A DNA stretch of 64,000 bases from UBA6898 sp964463135 (GTDB lineage: Bacteria; Nitrospirota; Thermodesulfovibrionia; Thermodesulfovibrionales; UBA6898). A program made the translations under genes and the position numbers. Within the stretch, counting starts at the first letter, position 1. Each line of letters begins with the position of its first letter. Below are positions 57,727-64,000 of this stretch, piece after piece. Below the pieces are notes generated by a model. It was given only the letters and a program-made list of their open reading frames with translations, was not told where the DNA came from and did not search any database. Location of the stretch: contig CAYXBA010000006.1 in the NCBI GenBank assembly GCA_964463135.1, forward strand, positions 62,001 through 126,000, written 5' to 3'.

Positions 57727-59121
57727 TTAATCAAAAACAATGAAGCGGTCCCTGCCGCTCTTTTTTGCCTCGTACAGTGCGTCATCAGCCGCAGAGATGA
57801 GGTCATCATGAGTTTTGATCCTGGCGTTCGGGGATGCTGATATGCCGATGCTGACGGTTATGCCAGTATGGTGTTTGAGGCTCCTGAACGTATGGCCCTT
57901 GACTGCGCTGCGTATCCTCTCGGCCTCTGCCCTGGCTCCCTTGACGGACGTCTGGGGAAGCATGACGATAAACTCCTCTCCCCCATAGCGCGCCAGTACA
58001 TCGCTCTTGCGCGTATGTCGTTTCAGCAGCTGTGCAAATTCTTTCAGCACTGCATCACCGGTCTTATGACCGTATGTGTCATTGATCTTCTTGAAGAAAT
58101 CAATGTCAAGCATAAGACAGCTGATCGGCAAAGCGTACCGCTCCGAGCGGCTGAACTCCTCAATGATCCGGTGATAAAAATAGCGTATGTTATAAATACC
58201 GGTCAAATAATCAGTTATAGCGAGTTTTTCAAGCCTTGTCTTCTCATCTTCAACCTGTGCGAAGAGAAAGGCATTGTAGAGCGTATTTGCAGCGGCATCG
58301 GATATGGTCCTTAGGAGGCGGATCTCTTTTTCCGTGAACTCATGCAGTGTCCTTGATGTTCTCAGGAACAGGGTCCCGATCACCTTCTTTTCAAAGATGA
58401 TCGGCATGACGAGAATGGAACGAATGCCGAGGGGCGCAATGATCTCCCTGACGCATGCCATGCGGGGATCTGATGCAGTATCCCTGATAAAGACCGGCTT
58501 CTTGCTGAGCAGCGCCTCCTTGATCTCCGGGTATTTCTTGAGGTTCAGCTTTATGGTGGTGATATCGGGTGTTTCGAAGCTGGCTACGACATACGCATAT
58601 TTTTGGAGCCAGTCTATTCGGATGATCGAACATCGTGTGACTGGCATAATCTCCGCGATCTTTTTGACGATCCTGTACAGAAGTTCCTTCGGGTCGAGGG
58701 TAGATGATATGAGCTGTGTAAAATCATTAATGGTCTGAAGCTGCAGGACTTCCTGCCTGAGAGAAATATTCTCTTCTGTAAGCCCGATAATGAGTAGCAG
58801 CTTGTGGTCGAGATCCTTATTGAGAAATGGCTTTTGCAGATAAAAATCAGCCTTGCCGGCGATCGATGCTTCAATCTCCTTTCCCCGACTGCTGCCAAGG
58901 ATAGTGATAACCGGGACCTTTGATATCCGGCGGGCAACAAGGGGAAGCAGCCGATTTTCAGTGATAAGGGCAGAAGGAGAGCTTGTTGAGAGCGCATTAA
59001 GCAGCTCATCAATAGTGATGCAGCTTACGCGGCGGTATCTTCTTGAACGCCTGAAGAAGGCTTCAAGAAAGTCCAGCGCAGACTTGTTCCTGATAAAAAG
59101 AAGTATGGTCTTTTTTTTCAT
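57727..59121 (-). CDS. Pseudo-receiver-GAF-GGDEF diguanylate cyclase
   Basis: 464 residues. The N-terminal 115 residues look like a receiver domain but lack the acidic pair and have Glu55 at the expected phospho-Asp place, keeping only Lys97 (LQKPF). A GAF domain follows (about 130-285), then a GGDEF domain with ITDYLTGIYNIRYFY, LDIDFFKKINDTYGH and the active-site RYGGEEF. An RxxD inhibitory site (RKSD) lies five residues before GGEEF, so product feedback by cyclic-di-GMP is expected. It should make cyclic-di-GMP, the opposite of the HD-GYP protein at 12.3 kb. Confidence 0.9.
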   Translation of the reverse strand: MKKKTILLFIRNKSALDFLEAFFRRSRRYRRVSCITIDELLNALSTSSPSALITENRLLPLVARRISKVPVITILGSSRGKEIEASIAGKADFYLQKPFLNKDLDHKLLLIIGLTEENISLRQEVLQLQTINDFTQLISSTLDPKELLYRIVKKIAEIMPVTRCSIIRIDWLQKYAYVVASFETPDITTIKLNLKKYPEIKEALLSKKPVFIRDTASDPRMACVREIIAPLGIRSILVMPIIFEKKVIGTLFLRTSRTLHEFTEKEIRLLRTISDAAANTLYNAFLFAQVEDEKTRLEKLAITDYLTGIYNIRYFYHRIIEEFSRSERYALPISCLMLDIDFFKKINDTYGHKTGDAVLKEFAQLLKRHTRKSDVLARYGGEEFIVMLPQTSVKGARAEAERIRSAVKGHTFRSLKHHTGITVSIGISASPNARIKTHDDLISAADDALYEAKKSGRDRFIVFD

Positions 59122-59226
59122 AATAGGGAATAAGGCAAGTTTTCTGCAGCTTTTATTATCCCAGTTTTGGCACTGTCTGTCAAAAAAGACCGACTAGAGG
59201 CGGAGCCGGTTCCGGGCAGGAGATAT

Positions 59227-60219
59227 CTACGTAAAGAGAATGATCGTATGACAGATAAGCCAGGCAAGGACAGCACAGGCAGGCAATGTAATAACCCATG
59301 CCAGGACGATATTGCCCCCGACTCCCCAACGGACAGCTGAAAGCCTTTTGGACGCTCCCACGCCCATAATGGTCGATGAAATGATGTGCGTTGTGGACAG
59401 GGGAAGGCCAAAATGTGAGGCCACTTCTATGACGGTTGCAGCTGATGCCTCAGCTGCAAATCCATGTATGGGCTTAAGATTGACCAGTTTCACCCCGAGC
59501 GTCTTAATGATCTTCCAGCCGCCGAATGCTGTTCCCAGACCCATGGCTGTTGCACAGAGCGTTATTACCCATATGGGCACATGAAAGTCAGGAAGTTTGT
59601 AGTAGCTTACCAGGGCCATGGTGATGATTCCCATGGTCTTCTGCGCGTCATTGTTGCCATGGCTGAACGCCATATAAGCTGCCGAAACGATCTGTGACCT
59701 GTTGAAGATCTTGGAGACCAGTGCCGGAGAAAAACGCCTGAATATCAGTATGAGAAGATGCATAAGAAAGAAGCCGAGAACAAGCCCCACTATCGGCGAT
59801 AAAAAGAGGCCTCCCAGGATCTTATACACACCTCCCTGGATAATAACCCCGGTGCCTGATGTTGCTACAGCTGCGCCCACAAGACTGGAGAGGATCGCAT
59901 GGCTCGATGAGGTGGGCAGACCAAAATACCAGGTGATGAGGTCCCAGATGATCGCTGAGAGCAGCGCCGAAACTACCGTGACCTGGGTCACTCCGGCTGT
60001 CTCTACCAGGCCAGAGCCGACCATTTTTGCGACAGCGGTTCCAGCAAAGGCTCCGGCAATATTGAGAATTGCTGCCATGGATACGGCAACTTTAGGAGAA
60101 AGGACCCGGGTAGATACAGACGTTGCTATGGCATTTGCGGTATCATGAAAGCCATTAATGAAATCAAAGACCGTGGCGAGAACTATTACGCAGACAAGGA
60201 GGGCAAAAGTATCATGCAT
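59227..60219 (-). CDS. PiT-family phosphate transporter
   Basis: A 330-residue inner-membrane carrier. The two family repeats are DFINGFHDTANAIATSVSTR (about residues 21-40) and MAFSHGNNDAQKTMGIITMA (about 183-202). The GLPTSSSHA and FGLPLSTTHIISS loops are also conserved. It is predicted to bring in metal-phosphate with protons or sodium. The upstream DUF47 gene overlaps it by eight bases, the usual pit-accessory pairing. Confidence 0.95.
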   Translation of the reverse strand: MHDTFALLVCVIVLATVFDFINGFHDTANAIATSVSTRVLSPKVAVSMAAILNIAGAFAGTAVAKMVGSGLVETAGVTQVTVVSALLSAIIWDLITWYFGLPTSSSHAILSSLVGAAVATSGTGVIIQGGVYKILGGLFLSPIVGLVLGFFLMHLLILIFRRFSPALVSKIFNRSQIVSAAYMAFSHGNNDAQKTMGIITMALVSYYKLPDFHVPIWVITLCATAMGLGTAFGGWKIIKTLGVKLVNLKPIHGFAAEASAATVIEVASHFGLPLSTTHIISSTIMGVGASKRLSAVRWGVGGNIVLAWVITLPACAVLAWLICHTIILFT

Positions 60220-60829
60220 ATTTCAGAACAATGGATTCAATGACGTTGGCAACGTCTTCACACTTATCTGATGCATCTTCAAGATGCTCATAGATCTCTT
60301 TCCACTTGATGATCAGGATCGGGTCCTTGATTTCATCGAATAATTTGCCCAGTGCATCGCGGAAATCCCTGTCTATTCTGTTTTCAAGTCTGTTTATCTC
60401 AATGCAGTATTCCTGGACATGGCTGTAATTCTTTTCTTTCAGCTTCTGGATGGCCTTATGCATGACCTCTGTTGTTATGAGAAGGTCTTTTGACATGGAG
60501 ACCGCCTCGTTCGTCGACTCCTTGATCTTGAAGACCAATATCCGGTCAACAGCGCCCCAGATAAGGTCGAGAACATCGTCCAGGCTTGCTGCAAGCTCAT
60601 GCAGGTCCTCTCTGTCGATAGGCGTGATAAAGGTCTTGTTCAGCTGCTTCATGACCTCATGCGTCAGGATATCTCCTTCCTGCTCGACCTCATAGATCTC
60701 CTTGGCCCGTGCCTCCAGATTATCGAAGTTCTCCATAAGAGAGACCAGCAGTCCTGCCGCCCTTGTCAGGTTCTGGGACGCCCGATCAAATATCTCAAAA
60801 AAATCCACTTCTTTAGGAAATAATTTCAT
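60212..60829 (-). CDS. DUF47/PhoU-like accessory protein of PiT transporter
   Basis: A 205-residue all-helical protein of the DUF47 (YkaA, PhoU-like) family. It contains EQEGDILTHEVMKQLNKTFI (about 48-67) and ITPIDREDLHELAASLDDVLD, which hold the acidic metal-binding pattern, and ends with SDKCEDVANVIESIVLKYA. Members are found upstream of pit and are thought to control its activity. It starts a two-gene unit. Confidence 0.92.
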   Translation of the reverse strand: MKLFPKEVDFFEIFDRASQNLTRAAGLLVSLMENFDNLEARAKEIYEVEQEGDILTHEVMKQLNKTFITPIDREDLHELAASLDDVLDLIWGAVDRILVFKIKESTNEAVSMSKDLLITTEVMHKAIQKLKEKNYSHVQEYCIEINRLENRIDRDFRDALGKLFDEIKDPILIIKWKEIYEHLEDASDKCEDVANVIESIVLKYA

Positions 60830-60911
60830 TTTGCTCCTTTTTTAATAGGATATACAAAGCATTTTCTGATGTCAAATAAAAGTCTATTATAGTAACTACC
60901 ATGCAGACCTG

Positions 60912-62003
60912 CTACGCGGTCAAGGCTTTTTTTATCGCCTGCTGAATTGCCTTCTCGGTAATATTCCCCTGGATCCTTACCGTGCCTATCTGCTCGGGCA
61001 GAATGAACTTCACGTCGCCGGAAACAGCTTTCTTGTCCAGTTTCATGGCGCTCATGAGCGCAGAGACGTCTATGCCTGCCGGTATTTCGGTTGGAAGACC
61101 GAATGTCTTCAGAAGGTGCTGTATGCGAGAAACCTCAGCGCTTTTGATAAGCCCCTCTTCCTGCGCGATAAGAGCCTCAACATGCATGCCGATGGCAACT
61201 GCCTCGCCATGAAGAAAGGTCGTGTATCCCGTGACGGTCTCAATAGCGTGGCCGATGGTATGGCCGAAGTTCAATATGGCCCTGAGACCTGACTCGCGTT
61301 CATCCCGTGATACGACGTCAGCTTTAATTTCACAGGAGCGTGTGATAATATGGCTCACATCGTCGGGGTTCAGGCTCAGAATGGCTTCCCGCTTTTTCTC
61401 AAGAAAATCAAAAAAAGCGCTCTCCCAAATGATACCGTATTTGATGATCTCTGCGATGCCTGCAAGAAAATTTCTGCGTGATAAGGAATGCAGCGTGCTG
61501 ATATCTACCCAGACAAGCCTTGGCTGCCAAAATGTGCCGATCATATTTTTCCCCAGTGCATGATTGACGCCTGTTTTCCCTCCTACCGAACTGTCAACCT
61601 GTGCCAGCAGCGTGGTCGGCACCTGGATGAAATCAATGCCTCTCATGTAGGTCGATGCCGCATATCCCGTGATGTCGCCGATGACCCCGCCCCCCAGTGC
61701 AATGAGCACGGACCTCCGGTCAAAGCGCATTTTGAGCAACTGCTCATAAATTATTTCTACGGATGAGAGATTCTTGTATTCCTCTCCGTCAGGGAGAATG
61801 ATTTCAACCACCTGAAAGCCGGAGTCAGAGAGAGAGTCGGTCAGCGTTTTGCCATAAAGAGCGAAGACCGTGGGGTTGCTGACTATTGCGGCGCTTTTGC
61901 TGAAATCAAAGCGTTCGAGGCTTTTCCCGATCTCTCTCAGTATGCCGGTACCCGTGGCAATAGTATAGCTTCTTTCCCCCAGTTCAACCCTTATCTTTTT
62001 CAT
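60912..62003 (-). CDS. aroB: 3-dehydroquinate synthase
   Basis: AroB, 363 residues, makes 3-dehydroquinate from DAHP, the second step of the shikimate pathway. ALGGGVIGDITGYAASTYMRG (about residues 99-119) is the NAD site, PTTLLAQVDSSVGGKTGVNH and the zinc-binding LNFGHTIGHAIE and HGEAVAIGM motifs are intact. Its start overlaps the aroK stop by four bases. Confidence 0.96.
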   Translation of the reverse strand: MKKIRVELGERSYTIATGTGILREIGKSLERFDFSKSAAIVSNPTVFALYGKTLTDSLSDSGFQVVEIILPDGEEYKNLSSVEIIYEQLLKMRFDRRSVLIALGGGVIGDITGYAASTYMRGIDFIQVPTTLLAQVDSSVGGKTGVNHALGKNMIGTFWQPRLVWVDISTLHSLSRRNFLAGIAEIIKYGIIWESAFFDFLEKKREAILSLNPDDVSHIITRSCEIKADVVSRDERESGLRAILNFGHTIGHAIETVTGYTTFLHGEAVAIGMHVEALIAQEEGLIKSAEVSRIQHLLKTFGLPTEIPAGIDVSALMSAMKLDKKAVSGDVKFILPEQIGTVRIQGNITEKAIQQAIKKALTA

Positions 62004-62503
62004 GATAGTTTCCCTATAATTTCATGCGCTATTTCAACCGGGGATTTCCCCTCTGTATTGATCATTATCCCCGCCTTTTCATAAAATGGACGCCTTTTGG
62101 CCAAGAGTTCTGCTATTCTCGCCTGCCGGTCCCCGCACTGCAGAAGAGGCCGGTCATTATTGTTGGCAGTGCGCAGCATGATCGTCTCAGGGCTTGCTGT
62201 AAGGCAAAAGATAATACCGTGGTCCTGCAGCGCCTTCAGGTTCTCCTCCCTCAGAACAGCCCCGCCTCCGGTAGAAATGATAACTCCCTGTTCTGACGCA
62301 AACTGCCGGATGGCCGCAGTCTCGACCTGCCGGAAATAATCTTCTCCGGAACCGGAAAAGATGGCAGAAATGGATTTTCGCTCGGACGCTTCGATCGCGC
62401 TGTCGATATCGATAAGCCTCATGCCGCGAAGCCGGGACAGTTCTCTGGCAACTTCACTTTTTCCTGTTCCCATAAAGCCAGTTAAAACAATATTTTTTTT
62501 CAT
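62000..62503 (-). CDS. aroK: Shikimate kinase
   Basis: 167 residues from ATG 62503, which gives the standard N-terminus KKNIVLTGFMGTGKSEVARE with the P-loop at residues 9-16. The longer reading from 62587 adds 28 unlikely residues. DIDSAIE, the substrate-binding FRQVE and GGGAVLREENL (about 80) are typical. It phosphorylates shikimate at the 3-OH. Coupled to aroB; aroC lies 99 bases upstream. Confidence 0.93.
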   Translation of the reverse strand: MKKNIVLTGFMGTGKSEVARELSRLRGMRLIDIDSAIEASERKSISAIFSGSGEDYFRQVETAAIRQFASEQGVIISTGGGAVLREENLKALQDHGIIFCLTASPETIMLRTANNNDRPLLQCGDRQARIAELLAKRRPFYEKAGIMINTEGKSPVEIAHEIIGKLS

Positions 62504-62602
62504 GATCTGATTATGCAGGTCCCGAAGATTCTCATATGATTTCTGATATTTTAGATGGCGAATGGAGAAAAAGCAAAGGGAGACCAATGTGGCGTACAGC
62601 TG

Positions 62603-63799
62603 TCAGTATTGCCGAATATAGTCCAGGTAGCTTTTGTAATTACGTAAGATCTCTTCCCTGCTGTCACCGCCGAATTTCTCGAAAAAGGCATTTGCCAGGG
62701 TGAGGGCAACCATTGCCTCGCCCACAACTGCAGCAGCAGGGACAGCGCAGACATCTGATCGTTCGTATGCAGCGGCATGTGGACGTTTGGTTATGATATC
62801 AACGGAGGCCAGGGGCTTCCGTAATGTTGGGATCGGCTTCATCGCAGCAGTCAGGATAACAGGCATACCGTTCGTCATCCCGCCCTCAATACCGCCTGCA
62901 TGGTTTGTCTTTCTCATGAACGGCATTGTCTCGGGGCTTGATGATTTGCGGCGGTAGTAAATTTCATCCATTACTTCTGAACCAGGTTGCGCTGCCATGC
63001 CAAAGCCCCCGCCGATCTCGATCCCCTTAATGGCCTGAATGCTCATTATGGCCTGCGCAAGCCTTCCATCAAGCTTTCTGTCCCACTGCACATGACTTCC
63101 TAGTCCTATCGGCAGACCTGCTGCAAATACGGTAAAAATCCCGCCCAGCGAATAATTGTTTCGAATCGCCTTATCAATGCAGGCGACCATTTTCCTGGAT
63201 ACAGCATTATCAGGGCATCTGACCGGAGATCGTTCTGCGGACCTGAAAAGGGCAAGAAGGTCTTTTGTCGAAGAGGGGATGGATTTACTGTAGCGCGCGG
63301 TTCCTATCTGGCAGACAAAACTGCCGATAACAATGCCGAATTCCTGAAGGACCCTCTTAGCGACTGCACCAAGAGCAACGCGCATGGCGGTCTCTCTGGC
63401 ACTGGACCGCTCCAGAATGTTTCGCACGTCCCTTGTATCGTATTTGATGGCTCCCGTGAGGTCAGCATGACCTGGCCTGGGCAGCCTGACGGGTGGAATT
63501 GCATTGTTGTCATCCAGGGAGGCGGACATGCCTTTTTGCCAGTTCTCCCAATCGCTGTTCTTGATCAGGAGAGCTATTGGAGAGCCCAAGGTTCTGCCCC
63601 ACCGTAATCCGGAGAGGATCTCAACACGATCGGATTCAATCTTCATCCTGCCGCCCCTGCCATATCCGCCCTGTCGCCGTACAAGGTCTTTGTTGATATC
63701 AGAATCCGCAAGTACAAAGCCGGACGGAAGCCCATCGATGATTCCGACAAGGCCTTTGCCGTGTGACTCTCCTGATGTAAGAAATGTAATTGAACTCAT
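62603..63799 (-). CDS. aroC: Chorismate synthase
   Basis: AroC, 398 residues, forms chorismate from EPSP with reduced FMN. The N-terminus LTSGESHGKGLVGIIDGLPSG (about residues 7-27) and the basic GRGGRMKIESD region are diagnostic, as are RPGHADLTGAIKYD and SSARETAMRVALGA (about 130-143). The C-terminal MTNGMPVILTAAMKPIPT motif is intact. It ends the shikimate route and supports the trp genes at 10-12 kb. No Shine-Dalgarno is evident before the ATG. Confidence 0.96.
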   Translation of the reverse strand: MSSITFLTSGESHGKGLVGIIDGLPSGFVLADSDINKDLVRRQGGYGRGGRMKIESDRVEILSGLRWGRTLGSPIALLIKNSDWENWQKGMSASLDDNNAIPPVRLPRPGHADLTGAIKYDTRDVRNILERSSARETAMRVALGAVAKRVLQEFGIVIGSFVCQIGTARYSKSIPSSTKDLLALFRSAERSPVRCPDNAVSRKMVACIDKAIRNNYSLGGIFTVFAAGLPIGLGSHVQWDRKLDGRLAQAIMSIQAIKGIEIGGGFGMAAQPGSEVMDEIYYRRKSSSPETMPFMRKTNHAGGIEGGMTNGMPVILTAAMKPIPTLRKPLASVDIITKRPHAAAYERSDVCAVPAAAVVGEAMVALTLANAFFEKFGGDSREEILRNYKSYLDYIRQY

Positions 63800-63828
63800 A
63801 GGGGAATATTTATGACACTATATTTCAC

Positions 63829-63861
63829 AAAAAAAGGGATGGCGATCGCCATCCCTTTTTT
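63829..63861. terminator. Bidirectional rho-independent terminator between pilQ and aroC
   Basis: A perfect 20-base palindrome (GGGATGGCGATCGCCATCCC, 63836-63855) is flanked by seven A on the left and six T on the right, so it can end transcription in either direction. On the minus strand it lies just after the pilQ stop. Confidence 0.9.
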
Positions 63862-63874
63862 AACTCTGCACGCA

Positions 63875-64000
63875 TTATTTCATGCTGGTGAAATCAACGA
63901 CCCTCGGGGTAAGGAATACCATCAGTTCAGTGCTTCGATCAACCTTTGAAGTTCTCTTAAAAAGTCTCCCGAGAACAGGAAGTTTACTCAGCCCCGGGAT
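63875..64000 (-). CDS. pilQ: Type IV pilus secretin PilQ, C-terminal end (partial)
   Basis: The last 41 codons of a minus-strand gene enter from the right edge and end at TAA 63877-63875. The peptide IPGLSKLPVLGRLFKRTS followed by STELMVFLTPRVV matches the C-terminus of the secretin domain of PilQ and related type II/IV secretins (the final barrel strands). Location just upstream of aro genes matches the common pilMNOPQ-aro arrangement, which favours PilQ over a type II secretin. Confidence 0.85.
   Translation of the reverse strand: MPGLSKLPVLGRLFKRTSKVDRSTELMVFLTPRVVDFTSMK

Noticed and set aside
63836..63855. GCGATCGC core resembling the cyanobacterial HIP1 octamer
   Set aside because: It is only the centre of a terminator stem; no other signs of HIP1 enrichment or cyanobacterial origin.

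Overview
The window looks like a chromosomal segment of a Gram-negative, probably anaerobic bacterium. It has an LptD-type outer-membrane assembly protein, a PilQ-type secretin end, menaquinone genes of the futalosine route (MqnB, MqnD), a DHH-CBS-nucleotidyltransferase fusion and many PAS/GAF/GGDEF/HD-GYP signalling proteins. This mix resembles Nitrospirota (Thermodesulfovibrionia-like) or a deltaproteobacterial lineage; that placement is inference from gene content only. Genes are densely packed, often with 4-base ATGA/GTGA stop-start overlaps. No rRNA, tRNA, CRISPR array or intact insertion sequence was recognised.

Layout. 1-3.4 kb (minus): rpsB-tsf-pyrH-frr translation cluster, followed by a 45-residue ORF and a Lys/Ala-rich protein running off the edge. 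3.5-10 kb: mqnB-mqnD, a UvrD-type helicase bracketed by two repeat-like intergenic stretches, a membrane protein, a LipM-like lipoate-pathway enzyme, cooT-DUF3842 and a 51-residue membrane protein. 10.3-18.4 kb (plus): one long unit trpB-trpA-(GAF-HD-GYP)-(metallo-beta-lactamase PDE-like)-accD-folC-lptD. 18.5-26.2 kb: CysC-like kinase and TPR-pseudokinase (minus), divergent from dnaE-accA, then a sigma-70 factor. 26.3-30.3 kb: a NarL-type regulator with a large PAS/GAF histidine kinase. 30.6-34.6 kb: three small stress-type genes, a TPR lipoprotein, and uvrC carrying repeat insertions.

34.7-46.6 kb (minus) is the accessory part. A seven-gene, mostly overlapping operon runs HMG-CoA reductase, UbiA prenyltransferase, a PEP-synthase/rifampicin-phosphotransferase-like dikinase, a DUF3419/BtaA-like aminocarboxypropyltransferase, a polyprenol-kinase-like membrane protein, a GNAT protein and an acyl-adenylating ligase. 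An exported phospholipase D/cardiolipin-synthase-like gene lies just upstream. Behind that is a decayed 139-base fragment of a second HMG-CoA reductase gene. I read the group as an undescribed isoprenoid/lipid assembly pathway. The individual families are recognisable; the pathway is inference.

47-64 kb: a PfkB kinase; M48 protease, SH3 protein and CHASE2-cyclase operon; thioredoxin-DsbD-like and DUF255 proteins; a small coiled-coil protein; the DHH-CBS-PAP fusion; a diguanylate cyclase; the phosphate transporter pair pit-DUF47; and aroC-aroK-aroB downstream of pilQ, separated from it by a strong bidirectional terminator.
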